Source: DASRJW01 sp964567755 (lineage in GTDB: Bacteria; Krumholzibacteriota; Krumholzibacteriia; G020349025). From it: a stretch of 64,000 nucleotides of DNA. This document shows positions 1 to 8,891 of this stretch, one piece after another. Each line of letters opens with the position of its first letter. Positions within the stretch are counted from its first letter, which is position 1. Where the stretch lies: NCBI GenBank assembly GCA_964567755.1, contig CAZMNW010000025.1, positions 189,855 through 253,854 of the forward strand, in the 5' to 3' direction. Under the pieces are notes generated by a model that was not told the origin of the DNA, did no database searches, and worked only from the letters and a program-made list of their open reading frames with translations. The position numbers were made by a program, and so were the translations under genes.

Positions 1-1076
1 AGAAGAAACTCCTGTCCATATTCCTCGCCGTCGGGGCGCTGGCCTGCGCCGGCATGTTCTTCGTCGGCGAAGGCGAATGGCTTCTGGGTGCCGTGCTGTT
101 CATGCTCGCCAACATCGGCGCTTCGGGCAGCTTCGTGTTCTACGACTCGCTCTTGCCCCACGTGGCGCGACCGGACGAGATGGACCGCGTGTCCACCTCC
201 GGCTATGCGCTGGGCTATTTGGGCGGCGGCCTGCTGCTGGCGCTCAACCTCGCCTGGATCCGGTACCCCACTGCGTTCGGTTTGCCCGGTCCCGGCGCCA
301 CGGGCGCAGCCGCCACACTGCCCGTGCGCCTCGCCTTCGTCTCGGTTGCCATCTGGTGGTTGCTCTTCGCTCTGCCGCTCTTGCGTCGCGTCCCCGAACC
401 GCCCGCACGCGCTGCGGTCCGCGATCGCAGCACGCTGCGCGCCACCCTGGCCCAGCTGCTCGATACGTTCGCGGCGCTCCGACGTTACCGCCAGGCCACA
501 CTCCTCCTGCTCGCCTTCTTGATCTACAACGATGGCATCCTCACCATCATCCGCATGGCGACGATCTATGGCGCCGAGATCGGTCTGCCGACAGATCAGC
601 TGATCGTGGCCATCCTACTGGTGAACTTCGTCGGCGTGCCGTTCGCTTTCTTGTTCGGCGCCCTGGCCGGCCGGATCGGGGCCAAGGCCTGCATCTATCT
701 CGCGCTCGCGCTCTTCGTCGGTATCGGCATCCTTGGGTATCGGATGTCGACGCCGGCGGAGTTCTTCTTGCTCGCGATCCTGGTGTCCATGGCGCTCGGT
801 GGCACACAAGCGCTGTCGCGCTCGCTGTTCGCGAGCATGATCCCTAGGGCGCGCTCGTCCGAATTCTTCGCCTTCTTCGCTGTGGCGGAAAAGTTCGCGG
901 GGATCTTGGGACCGTTGCTGTTTGCCGTCATCATCGGCGCCTCCGGCTCGAGCCGCCTTGCGGTGCTGTCCATCGTCGGATTCTTCCTCGTAGGCGCCCT
1001 CCTGCTGCGCCTCGTCGACGTGGACGCCGGGCGGCGCCAAGCGCGCGAGGCCGACGCGGGTGAATCCCCGGCCTGA
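1..1076 (+). CDS. MFS transporter, UMF1/Atg22-like family (5' truncated)
   Basis: The reading frame is already open at the left edge (codons from base 3, beginning Lys-Lys-Leu-Leu), so the true start lies outside the window; the first in-window Met at 54 is internal. What remains, about 358 residues, is the C-terminal part of a polytopic membrane protein with at least eight hydrophobic segments. A basic loop (roughly residues 118-150 of the visible part) separates two halves. The pattern resembles UMF1-family major facilitator permeases, a family related to yeast Atg22 whose bacterial substrates are mostly unknown. The charged tail suggests a cytoplasmic C-terminus. A bactofilin gene follows 81 bp downstream on the same strand. 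The family call rests on overall pattern, so substrate and direction are undetermined. Confidence 0.72.
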   Translation, partial: KKLLSIFLAVGALACAGMFFVGEGEWLLGAVLFMLANIGASGSFVFYDSLLPHVARPDEMDRVSTSGYALGYLGGGLLLALNLAWIRYPTAFGLPGPGATGAAATLPVRLAFVSVAIWWLLFALPLLRRVPEPPARAAVRDRSTLRATLAQLLDTFAALRRYRQATLLLLAFLIYNDGILTIIRMATIYGAEIGLPTDQLIVAILLVNFVGVPFAFLFGALAGRIGAKACIYLALALFVGIGILGYRMSTPAEFFLLAILVSMALGGTQALSRSLFASMIPRARSSEFFAFFAVAEKFAGILGPLLFAVIIGASGSSRLAVLSIVGFFLVGALLLRLVDVDAGRRQAREADAGESPA

Positions 1077-1157
1077 AGAGCCACACCCCTGGCGAGAGAA
1101 CGCCGCGACAGCTATCCTGCGCCCGACTCGCCGATATACTTTCCAGACAGGGGATCC

Positions 1158-2042
1158 ATGAAACCGGAGCGGAGAAACATGAGCCCGAAGGAAGAAGCAC
1201 CATCCACCCTGGGAGTGGCCACAGTGCTCTCGGCCGGAACGCGCGCCGTGGGCGAGCTGCACTCGGCGGAGGACTTGGTGCTGGCCGGGATCTTCGAGGG
1301 CAAGCTGCGCGTCGAAAAATCGCTCCGCATCATGCCCGAGGCACGCGTCGAGGGCGAGGTCATGGCCGAACGTATTTTGGTTCTCGGACGCATGCAGGGC
1401 ATTCTGCACGCGCAGCAGCGCATCGAAATCAGGCCGGGTGCCGTCGTCGCCGGCGAAGTCATGGCGCCGCAGATTCGTATTCACGAAGGCGTGATCCTGA
1501 ACGCCAAGGTGCACATGTCCGGCCCGGTCGGCCCGTCTCGACATTATCTGCTGCCGACGTTGCTCAAGTCCTATGGAGACGTGCCGCGCGAGGACATGGA
1601 GAAGGCCGAGCAGGCCACCGAGAGTTTCTTGCGCAGCATGGGCTTCGAGCTCGAAACACGCGCCGAACGCGCCGATCGCTCGGGCGCCCTGCGGCCGATC
1701 TTCCGTTCGCGTGAACCGGTGCCGTACACGAGACTGTGTGAAAGGTTGCAGCACGTGGAGCACGCGCTGCGAGCCGCAACGACCAACGATCCGCCGTTGC
1801 AAGGCACGGGTGCAGCCGGTGCACGCGAGGTGGCGCTGGCTCTCGGTCGCCTGCGGCGCGCCGCGCTCGTCGTGGGTCCCGTGGCCATGACGCGCCTGGA
1901 CGAGAATCCGGGCGACTTGCACTTGGCCGTGCGTGTGCGCCGCACCCTGCCCGAGGCCGCGGCCGCGGACAGTCCCGATCCGGCGTCGCTGCTCCTGTCG
2001 TTGCAGAGACTGCAGCACGAGCTGCTCGACGAGCTCGGCTGA
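1158..2042 (+). CDS. Bactofilin-family (polymer-forming cytoskeletal) protein
   Basis: 294 residues. Roughly residues 28-120 form the short-period beta-helix pattern of bactofilins: recurrent G-E-hydrophobic and I-x-x-G-A-x-V-x-G-E-V steps such as 'ARVEGEVMAERILVLG' and 'IRPGAVVAGEVMAPQI'. Bactofilins polymerise without nucleotide into membrane-associated scaffolds that place envelope enzymes. The C-terminal 170 residues are not bactofilin-like; they are charged, alpha-helical and unrecognised, and make the protein longer than typical 120-200 residue members. ATG 1158 follows an AGGGGAT stretch. An alternative ATG at 1179 follows CGGAG and would trim seven residues. A TATACT box at 1135-1140 could be a -10 element but lacks a convincing -35. 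Confidence 0.82.
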   Translation: MKPERRNMSPKEEAPSTLGVATVLSAGTRAVGELHSAEDLVLAGIFEGKLRVEKSLRIMPEARVEGEVMAERILVLGRMQGILHAQQRIEIRPGAVVAGEVMAPQIRIHEGVILNAKVHMSGPVGPSRHYLLPTLLKSYGDVPREDMEKAEQATESFLRSMGFELETRAERADRSGALRPIFRSREPVPYTRLCERLQHVEHALRAATTNDPPLQGTGAAGAREVALALGRLRRAALVVGPVAMTRLDENPGDLHLAVRVRRTLPEAAAADSPDPASLLLSLQRLQHELLDELG

Positions 2043-2077
2043 CCGGTAGTCGCCTAGCCTCTTGGTGGAGGTCCTTC

Positions 2078-3460
2078 GTGCGGCTCGGCATCGTCAATGG
2101 CACCGTCGTCACCGCGGTCGAGCGCTACACCGCCGACGTTCGCGTCGAGAACGGACGCATCGCGGCCATCGGACAAGGCGTCGCCGCCAACTGCGAACAG
2201 ACTGTCGATGCACGCGGCTTGCTGCTGCTGCCTGGCGGCATCGACGCCCACACCCACTTCGCGCTGCCATTCGGCGGCACCGTGTCCTCGGATGACTTCG
2301 AGAGCGGCACGCGCGCCGCCGCCTTCGGCGGCACCACGACCTGCATCGACTTCGCCGTGCAGTACAAGGGCCAGTCCTTGCGCACCGGCCTTGATGCGTG
2401 GCGCGAGCGCGCCGAGGGCCGCGCCACCAGCGACTATGCCTTCCACATGATCATGGCCGATGTGAACGATGGCACCTTGGACGAAATGCGCGCGCTGGTG
2501 CGCGAAGGCGTCACCAGCTTCAAGCTGTTCATGGCGTATCCGGGCGTGTTCCTGTCGTCGGACGGCGAGATCTTCCGCGCCTTGCAACGGGCTGGCGAAA
2601 TCGGCGCACTCATCCAGATGCACGCGGAAAACGGCGGCGTCATCGACGTCCTGGTGCAGCAAGCGCTCGCGGCCGGCAAGACCGCGCCGATCTACCACGC
2701 GCTCACGCGGCCGAGCATCGCCGAGGGCGAAGCGACGCAGCGCGCCATCGCGCTCGCCGAGATCGCCGGCGCCCCGCTCTACATCGTGCACATGACCGCG
2801 GCCGAAGCGGTGGACGCGGTGGCCCAAGCCCGCGCACGCGGCTTGCCGGTCTTCGGCGAAACGTGCCCGCAGTATCTCTTCCTCGACCAAGAGCGCTACA
2901 ACGAGCCCGGCTTCGACGGCGCCAAGTACGTCATGTCGCCGCCGCTCAGGCCGCGCGCGCACAGCGAGCGCCTATGGCGCGCGTTGCAGACCGACCAGCT
3001 TTCGGTCGTCGCCACCGATCATTGTCCGTTCTGCATGAAAGAGCAGAAAGAGCTCGGCAAGGACAACTTCGCCAAGATTCCGAATGGCGCCCCCGGTGTC
3101 GAAAACCGCATGCAGTTGCTCTACCACGGCGGTGTCGCCGAGAAGCGCTTCGACCTGCATCGCTTCGTTTCCATCACCGCGACCGCGCCCGCCAAGATCT
3201 TCGGCCTGTTTCCGCGCAAAGGCACGATCGCGCCAGGCTCCGATGCCGACATCGTCCTCTTCGACCCGAGCGGCGAACACCGCATCAGCGTTCAAACACA
3301 GCACATGAACTGCGACTACAATCCTTACGAAGGCATGACGGTGCGCGGCAAGATCGTCAAGGTGTTCTCGCGCGGCGAGCTGATCGTGGATGGCGACACC
3401 TGGAAGGGCCGCCCCGGCCGCGGCCAGTTCGTCGCCTGCGGTCTGTTCGGAGCTGCATGA
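2078..3460 (+). CDS. hydA: Dihydropyrimidinase / D-hydantoinase
   Basis: 460 residues, the usual length for the family. Cyclic amidohydrolase that opens dihydropyrimidines or 5-substituted hydantoins to N-carbamoyl amino acids in the cytoplasm. The binuclear metal ligands are visible: H58-x-H60 in 'GGIDAHTHF', the carboxylatable K149 in 'TSFKLFMAYPG', H182 in 'MHAENGG', H237 in 'IVHMT' and D313 in 'ATDHCPF'. The substrate-loop motif 'IPNGAPGVENR' also fits. Translation starts at GTG 2078 behind GGTGGAGG. The stop overlaps the next gene by ATGA, implying translational coupling. No N-carbamoyl amidohydrolase or dihydropyrimidine dehydrogenase is nearby, so the physiological substrate is open. 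Confidence 0.93.
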   Translation: MRLGIVNGTVVTAVERYTADVRVENGRIAAIGQGVAANCEQTVDARGLLLLPGGIDAHTHFALPFGGTVSSDDFESGTRAAAFGGTTTCIDFAVQYKGQSLRTGLDAWRERAEGRATSDYAFHMIMADVNDGTLDEMRALVREGVTSFKLFMAYPGVFLSSDGEIFRALQRAGEIGALIQMHAENGGVIDVLVQQALAAGKTAPIYHALTRPSIAEGEATQRAIALAEIAGAPLYIVHMTAAEAVDAVAQARARGLPVFGETCPQYLFLDQERYNEPGFDGAKYVMSPPLRPRAHSERLWRALQTDQLSVVATDHCPFCMKEQKELGKDNFAKIPNGAPGVENRMQLLYHGGVAEKRFDLHRFVSITATAPAKIFGLFPRKGTIAPGSDADIVLFDPSGEHRISVQTQHMNCDYNPYEGMTVRGKIVKVFSRGELIVDGDTWKGRPGRGQFVACGLFGAA

Positions 3461-4392
3461 CAGTCGCTGCTGCGCGGGTTCGTGTGCGGGCAAACCTGCC
3501 GATGCATGTGTGGGTATTGATGGCTTGGGCTTGGTCCTCCACCGTGCCCGGCGCCGCTTCGGCGCAAGCCCCCGAGTTCGTCAGCACACGCGCGCAAGTG
3601 CGCGATGCCTGGCTGGCGGCGGATGTTGTCGTGTTCGGCGACTACACGGGCGTCGACTCCGCCTTGGGACCCCTCTACCACACGGCGCGCGTGAGCGAGA
3701 CGTGGATGGGACAAGTGCCGAACGGACGCCTGGTGTTCAAGGCCCCGCGCGGCGTCGAGGTCGCGCCCGGCGCCCAGGTGCTGCTGCTGCTGTGGGAGCG
3801 CTTGAACGCGGCAACGGATTCCTACATCGAGACCGCGCGCCAGCGTTACGGTGAAGGCGTCTGGACGCAGATCGGCTCGGACTCCATCACCACGTTCCTG
3901 CTCCCCTTTTCGCAATACGCGCTGCCGTTCCGCGACGGCAAGATCAAACTGCGCAGCAACAGCGTCTTCCCGGAGGAAGTCAAACGCGGCAACTTGCGGC
4001 GTGAGATGCAGGAGCTCGAGTACACGCTGCTGCCGCCGCAGCTGTATCGACGCAGCGATCTGGTTGTGCACGCGCGCGTCCAGCACGTGGATCGGCGCAA
4101 TCGCGTCATCGAAGGCGTGGCGGTCGAATACCGCGTCTACGTGGATTTCGAACCCATCGAAGTCATCAAGGGCTCGCAGCCCGACAGCTTGAAGCTCGCC
4201 TACAGCTCGTTCCCGCGCTCGCCGCGCTTCGATCGCGATGAGCAGGTGATTCTCTTCCTCAGTCGCGCCGAAGACGGCTTCATCCTCGAGCCGGGCAAGC
4301 GCGCCGTCTATCATGTGCGCGACGGCACCGTGGGCGAAACAGGCCAGCCGCTGCGCGCGTTCATCCAGTCATTGCACACGGAGGGGCGCTGA
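3457..4392 (+). CDS. Exported protein with two related domains, unknown function
   Basis: 311 residues from ATG 3457, which overlaps the hydA stop (ATGA). The N-terminus is a signal peptide: basic stretch, hydrophobic 'VWVLMAWAWSS', then a cleavage-like 'AASAQA' near residue 37. The mature protein appears to hold two copies of one module: 'ADVVVFGDYTGV' followed by 'GAQVLLLLWERL' in the N-terminal half, and 'SDLVVHARVQHV' followed by 'DEQVILFLSRA' in the C-terminal half, each with an intervening strand-rich stretch (V-x-E-x-W-x-G and I-E-V-I-K-G). This looks like an internal duplication of a small beta domain. No catalytic motif is evident. The overlap with hydA may reflect packing rather than shared function. 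Confidence 0.75.
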   Translation: MTVAAARVRVRANLPMHVWVLMAWAWSSTVPGAASAQAPEFVSTRAQVRDAWLAADVVVFGDYTGVDSALGPLYHTARVSETWMGQVPNGRLVFKAPRGVEVAPGAQVLLLLWERLNAATDSYIETARQRYGEGVWTQIGSDSITTFLLPFSQYALPFRDGKIKLRSNSVFPEEVKRGNLRREMQELEYTLLPPQLYRRSDLVVHARVQHVDRRNRVIEGVAVEYRVYVDFEPIEVIKGSQPDSLKLAYSSFPRSPRFDRDEQVILFLSRAEDGFILEPGKRAVYHVRDGTVGETGQPLRAFIQSLHTEGR

Positions 4393-4506
4393 CCGCCTCG
4401 CTCGCGCCTTCGGCCGCAAACTCGTCGTGCGCCCGCGCCGTGCCGGCGTGGCGGGCGCGTCCTTGACCCCCCTTGGGCGAGGCCTTAAGGTTGACAAGGG
4501 TCCTTC

Positions 4507-4539
4507 ACGGAGCCCCAGCTCGCCTCGAGACGGCTCCGT
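4507..4539 (+). promoter_or_regulatory. Hairpin in the korAB leader
   Basis: Perfect 8-bp arms ACGGAGCC (4507-4514) and GGCTCCGT (4532-4539) with a 17-nt loop, 42 bp before the korA start and just after a TTGACA hexamer at 4491-4496. It could be a leader hairpin, an operator or chance; no T-tract follows, so it is not a plain terminator. Confidence 0.3.
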
Positions 4540-4581
4540 CGCTTGCGACGACCCTTCCCCGATTCGCGCCTCGAGGAGAGC

Positions 4582-6450
4582 ATGACCACGAATCAGATCG
4601 CTTCGAAACAGCCATCCCCACGCGTCGAGCGCCTGAGCCGCGTAGTCGTTCGATTCGCTGGCGACTCCGGCGACGGCATGCAGATCACCGGCGACCGCTT
4701 CACCGCCACCGCCGCCGCCATCGGCAATGATCTCAGTACCTTACCCGACTTTCCGGCCGAGATCCGCGCGCCCGCAGGCACGCTGCCTGGCGTGAGCGCT
4801 TTCCAGATCCACTTCAGCAGCGAGGACATCAACACGCCCGGCGACGAGCCGGATGTGTTGGTGGCCATGAACCCAGCCGCGCTCAAGGTCAACGTTCGCG
4901 ATCTCAAACCCAATGGCTGGCTGATCCTCAACCTCGACTCTTTCGCGCCGAAGGATCTGGAGAAGGCCGGTTACGCCGCGAATCCGCTCGAAGACCGCAG
5001 CCTCGACGCCTATCGGGTGCTCCCCATCGCGATCAGCAAGCTGACCAAGGAAGCGCTCAAGGACATCAAAATCACCCAGAAAGAGAAGGAGCGCTGCAAG
5101 AACTTCTTCGCCCTCGGGCTCATGTACTATTTGTACAACCGCTCGATGGACAACACGATCGTGTGGCTGCAAAGCAAGTTCAAGAACAAGCCGGAGTTCA
5201 TCGAAGCCAATACCCTGGCGTTGAAGGCGGGCTACGCGCTCGGGTACGCCACCGAGATCTTCCAGGTCACTTACGAGGTGCCGCCCGCACAGCTTATGCC
5301 GGGCAAGTACCGCAACATCAATGGCAACAGCGCGCTCGCCATCGGTTTCGTCGCGGCGGCGCAGAAGGCGGGCCTGCGGCTCTTCCTCGGCAGCTACCCC
5401 ATCACGCCGGCGAGCGACGTGCTGCACGAGCTCTCCGGCTATAAAAATTACAATGTGATCACCTTCCAGGCCGAAGACGAGATCGCCGCCGTCGGCGCGG
5501 CGCTCGGCGCTTCCTTTGCCGGCGCACTCGGCATCACGACCACCAGCGGCCCTGGGCTCGCGCTCAAGAGCGAGACCATTGGTCTCGCGGTGATGGCCGA
5601 GCTGCCGCTCGTCGTCGTCGACGTCCAACGCGCCGGTCCTTCCACCGGTATGCCGACCAAGACCGAGCAAGCCGATCTGTTACAGGCCATCTTCGGCCGC
5701 CACGGTGAATCCCCGGTCGTGGTGCTGGCGGCCCAGACGCCGTCCGATTGTTTCGCCACGGCGTTCGAGGCCGCACGGTTGGCCATCACTCACATGGTGC
5801 CGGTCATCCTGCTCTCGGACGGGTATCTCGCCAACGGCAGTGAACCGTGGCTGCTGCCGAACGCCGCCGATCTTCCCGCCATTGTTCCTGGCTTCCGCAC
5901 CGACCCCGAAGGCTTCGAGCCTTACATGCGCGATCCCAAAACGCTCGCCCGCCCGTGGGTACCCCCGGGGACACCGGGGATGCAGCATCGGATCGGGGGA
6001 CTGGAGAAGGAGGACGGCTCGGGCAACGTGAGCTACGATCCGGAGAACCACGAACACATGGTGCACGTGCGCGCCGAGAAGGTCGCTCGCATCGCCGACG
6101 ACATCGCCCCCCTCGAAGTGCGGGGACCGCAATCAGGTGCAATGCTCGTGCTCGGCTGGGGCAGCACGTACGGCGCCATCTCGAGCGCGGTCACGGATCT
6201 AGCGGCAAAGGGCATCGTCGTGAGCCAGACCCACTTGCGGCACCTGAACCCGCTGCCCAAGAACCTCGGCGAGGTCCTGCGCCGCTATCGTCGCGTCCTC
6301 GTCCCCGAAATGAACTCCGGGCAATTGGCGATGATCTTGCGCGCGCGTTTTCTGGTCGACGTGGTGTCGTACAGCAAGGTGCAGGGCCAGCCGTTCAAAC
6401 GCCGCGAGATCATGGAGCGCATCGAACAAGAGTTGGGGGGCGAACGATGA
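4582..6450 (+). CDS. korA: 2-oxoglutarate:ferredoxin oxidoreductase, fused gamma-alpha subunit
   Basis: 622 residues from ATG 4582, which follows CGAGGAGAG. With KorB it oxidatively decarboxylates 2-oxoglutarate to succinyl-CoA using ferredoxin, or runs in reverse for CO2 fixation in the reductive TCA cycle. The N-terminal 200 residues are the gamma domain, opening with 'GDSGDGMQ' (27-34), which is typical of KorA rather than pyruvate oxidoreductases. The alpha domain starts near residue 245 with 'GNSALAIGF' and carries the 'YPITP' motif (274-278). The stop overlaps the korB start (ATGA). No delta (ferredoxin-like) subunit is encoded beside it, consistent with two-subunit KorAB enzymes. Confidence 0.94.
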   Translation: MTTNQIASKQPSPRVERLSRVVVRFAGDSGDGMQITGDRFTATAAAIGNDLSTLPDFPAEIRAPAGTLPGVSAFQIHFSSEDINTPGDEPDVLVAMNPAALKVNVRDLKPNGWLILNLDSFAPKDLEKAGYAANPLEDRSLDAYRVLPIAISKLTKEALKDIKITQKEKERCKNFFALGLMYYLYNRSMDNTIVWLQSKFKNKPEFIEANTLALKAGYALGYATEIFQVTYEVPPAQLMPGKYRNINGNSALAIGFVAAAQKAGLRLFLGSYPITPASDVLHELSGYKNYNVITFQAEDEIAAVGAALGASFAGALGITTTSGPGLALKSETIGLAVMAELPLVVVDVQRAGPSTGMPTKTEQADLLQAIFGRHGESPVVVLAAQTPSDCFATAFEAARLAITHMVPVILLSDGYLANGSEPWLLPNAADLPAIVPGFRTDPEGFEPYMRDPKTLARPWVPPGTPGMQHRIGGLEKEDGSGNVSYDPENHEHMVHVRAEKVARIADDIAPLEVRGPQSGAMLVLGWGSTYGAISSAVTDLAAKGIVVSQTHLRHLNPLPKNLGEVLRRYRRVLVPEMNSGQLAMILRARFLVDVVSYSKVQGQPFKRREIMERIEQELGGER

Positions 6451-7490
6451 CGAACGACGACAACGGCAAGGAGGCAGCCGCCGGCACGACCACCGTGCAG
6501 CTCACACGCAAGGACATGGAGTCGGACCAGGAAGTGCGCTGGTGCCCAGGTTGCGGCGACTATGCCATCTTGAAGTCGTTCCAGCAGGTGTTTGCCAAGC
6601 TCGGAATCCCGCGTGAGCAGTTCGTCGTCGTTTCAGGCATCGGCTGTTCGAGCCGGCTGCCGTACTACGTCAACACTTATGGCTTCCACACCATCCACGG
6701 ACGCGCGCCCGCCATCGCCACCGGCGTCAAGGTGGCGAACCCGGAGTTGTCGGTGTGGATCGGCACCGGCGACGGCGATGGCCTTTCGATCGGTGGCAAT
6801 CATCTCATTCACATTCTACGCCGCAACGTCGACGTCAAGATCGTGCTGTTCAACAACCGAATTTACGGCCTCACCAAGGGCCAGTACTCGCCGACGTCGG
6901 AGCAGGGCAAGAAGACCAAATCGACACCCTTCGGCTCGGTCGAGCAGCCCTTCAACCCGCTGTCGGTGGCGCTCGGAGCAGAGGCGACGTTCGTCGCCCG
7001 GACCGTGGACGTGTACACCCAGCACTTGATGCGCATCCTCGAAGCCGCAGCCAATCACCGCGGTGCCGCCTTCGTCGAGGTCTATCAGAACTGCAACATC
7101 TTCAACGACGGCGCCTTCGACTTCATGCGCGGCAAGGAAGTGCGCGACGAAAACACCCTCGAGCTCGAGCACGGCAAGCCCATCCTCTTTGGATCGAAGC
7201 ACGAGAAGGGCCTGCGCCTCCGCGGCGCCGGTGTCGAGGTGGTGCAGGTCGCCGATGTCGGCCTCGACCAAATCCTGGTGCACGACGCCGAGGCGGACGA
7301 CCCGACGCTCGCCTTCCTGCTGTCACGCCTGGGTCCGCCGGATCTGCCGACTCCGATCGGGATCCTGCGCAAGGTCCAGCATCCGGTCTTCGACCAGGAC
7401 GTGCACGACCAAGTGAACGAGATCACCGCGCGCAAGGGCAAAGGCGACTTGGACGCGCTGATTCATAGCGGCGACACCTGGACGGTGTGA
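6447..7490 (+). CDS. korB: 2-oxoglutarate:ferredoxin oxidoreductase, beta subunit
   Basis: 347 residues, starting inside the korA stop. This subunit binds thiamine diphosphate and the proximal [4Fe-4S] cluster. 'WCPGCGDY' (C33, C36) begins the catalytic domain, 'GTGDGDG' (106-112) is the TPP/Mg motif, and 'NNRIYGLTKGQ' (136-146) is the conserved beta-subunit stretch that helps hold the cofactor. Another Cys at position 67 ('GIGCSS') fits the cluster ligand set. The length matches KorB of this type. The frame is open for 600 bp upstream, but that part lies inside korA and ATG 6447 is the sensible start. Confidence 0.94.
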   Translation: MTNDDNGKEAAAGTTTVQLTRKDMESDQEVRWCPGCGDYAILKSFQQVFAKLGIPREQFVVVSGIGCSSRLPYYVNTYGFHTIHGRAPAIATGVKVANPELSVWIGTGDGDGLSIGGNHLIHILRRNVDVKIVLFNNRIYGLTKGQYSPTSEQGKKTKSTPFGSVEQPFNPLSVALGAEATFVARTVDVYTQHLMRILEAAANHRGAAFVEVYQNCNIFNDGAFDFMRGKEVRDENTLELEHGKPILFGSKHEKGLRLRGAGVEVVQVADVGLDQILVHDAEADDPTLAFLLSRLGPPDLPTPIGILRKVQHPVFDQDVHDQVNEITARKGKGDLDALIHSGDTWTV

Positions 7491-7494
7491 GCCC

Positions 7495-8667
7495 TTGCGC
7501 TCGAGCTATGACGTCGTCGTCATCGGTGGCGGCATCATGGGGCTCGCCATCGCCACGCGCTTGCGGCTCTTGGGCGCCGGCAGCGTGGCGCTCCTCGAAC
7601 GGCGCTTCCTTGGCGCCGGCGAGAGCGGCAAGTCGGGCGCCATCCTGCGCCAGCACTATTCGCACGCCGTCACCATCCGCATGGCACGCGACAGCCTGCG
7701 CGAATTCGCGAACTACGAGCAGCAGACCGGTCACGATATCGGCTTCACCCGGAGCGGCATGCTGTTCCTGGTGGCGGAATCCGAGCGCGCCGCCCTGGAT
7801 GCGAACGTGCGCCTGCAGCGTTCCGAAGGTGTCGTCACCTCGGTTCTCGATTCCACCACGTTGCGGGACCTCGTGCCCGAAGCCGAGACCGAAGGCGTGG
7901 TGGCGGCTTGGGAACCCGATGCCGCCTTCGTCGATCCCATTCTCACACTCTGCGCCTTCGGTGCCGAGGCAGCCCGGGCCGGTGTGGAGATCCACCTCGG
8001 GTGTGAAGTCCGCCGGCTACTCTGCACCGGCACGCGCGTGCATGGCGTCGACACCAGCGCCGGGCCGATCGCCGCTGGAATTATCGTGGCCGCGACCGGC
8101 CCTTGGTCGGCGCGACTGCTGGACGGGATCGGCGCCGCATTGCCTCTCGAGGTCGTGCGCCCGCAACAGGCCTTCCTGGGGCCGCCCGTGGCTCTCCGCA
8201 GCCGGCATCCCATCGTGGCCGACCTGCCGCACGAGGTCTACTACAAGCCAGAGAGCCGTTGGACGCGTGTCGGCAGCATCTCTTATGACCAGGACGAGCG
8301 CGTGGCCGACCCCGATTGCTACGAGGAAGGGGCCAGCGTCGATTTCCTCCATGACGCGCGCGACCGGGTGGCACGACGTTTCCCGGCTTATGACCGTGCG
8401 GTGATCTGGGGTGGGGGCAGCGGGCTCTATACCGTGACGCCCGATGCGCATGCCGTGATCGGCGCGATCCCGGGCTGGGAAGGTTTCATTCTCGTCACCG
8501 GTTTCAGCGGCCACGGCTTCAAGCTCGCACCCGTCGTGGGCCAGGGCGTCGCTGAATCGATCGTCCATGGCACGAGCCGCGCCTTCGATCTTACCTTTTT
8601 CGACCCCGCACGATTTGCAGACTCTACGAAGATCGGGACCTCGTACCGGTACAAGATCCTCGGGTGA
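7495..8667 (+). CDS. FAD-dependent oxidoreductase, DAO / sarcosine oxidase beta-like
   Basis: 390 residues starting at TTG 7495, four bases after korB. The dinucleotide-binding motif 'VVVIGGGIMG' begins only seven residues from the start, which fixes the N-terminus despite the weak ribosome binding site. Further family signs are an acidic end to the second strand ('ALLERR'), 'GESGKSGAILRQHYSH' (the glycine/serine FAD loop), and the C-terminal 'ILVTGFSGHGFKLAPVVGQ', the flavin-contact segment of sarcosine and D-amino-acid oxidases. The family oxidises secondary or tertiary amines and amino acids. Its place in the kor operon suggests electron or substrate traffic with 2-oxoglutarate metabolism (for example 2-hydroxyglutarate or N-methyl amino acids), but the substrate is not determinable here. 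Confidence 0.85.
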   Translation: MRSSYDVVVIGGGIMGLAIATRLRLLGAGSVALLERRFLGAGESGKSGAILRQHYSHAVTIRMARDSLREFANYEQQTGHDIGFTRSGMLFLVAESERAALDANVRLQRSEGVVTSVLDSTTLRDLVPEAETEGVVAAWEPDAAFVDPILTLCAFGAEAARAGVEIHLGCEVRRLLCTGTRVHGVDTSAGPIAAGIIVAATGPWSARLLDGIGAALPLEVVRPQQAFLGPPVALRSRHPIVADLPHEVYYKPESRWTRVGSISYDQDERVADPDCYEEGASVDFLHDARDRVARRFPAYDRAVIWGGGSGLYTVTPDAHAVIGAIPGWEGFILVTGFSGHGFKLAPVVGQGVAESIVHGTSRAFDLTFFDPARFADSTKIGTSYRYKILG

Positions 8668-8755
8668 AAACCACAACGGTTTCGCAAGCCGGAACAGATC
8701 GTCACGCGTCCTTCACGGCGCAACCCAGAATCTGGACCTCTGCGGCTTCTTCACG

Positions 8756-8785
8756 TTGACCAGCACACGAGTATTGCTGTAAAGT
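8756..8785 (+). promoter_or_regulatory. Sigma-70-like promoter
   Basis: TTGACC (8756-8761), 18-bp spacer, TAAAGT (8780-8785), about 105 bp before the secreted-protein start at 8892. This is one of the clearest -35/-10 pairs in the window, and it makes the downstream gene a separate transcription unit from kor. Confidence 0.5.
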
Positions 8786-8891
8786 GATGTCGCTTATGAA
8801 ACAGCGCTCGCGCGCACGGTAGTGCCTCTGCCGTGGCTCGATCCGCAGCATCTGCTCGACACCAATCGCCACGCGCCCAGGAGGTGTGCTG

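Noticed and set aside
615..2018. Minus-strand frame of 467 codons
   Set aside because: Covers the MFS and bactofilin genes in antisense; composition is His/Arg/Gln-rich without a domain.
5847..6446. In-frame extension upstream of korB
   Set aside because: Lies within korA; Arg/Gly-rich and unlike KorB. ATG 6447 with ATGA coupling is preferred.
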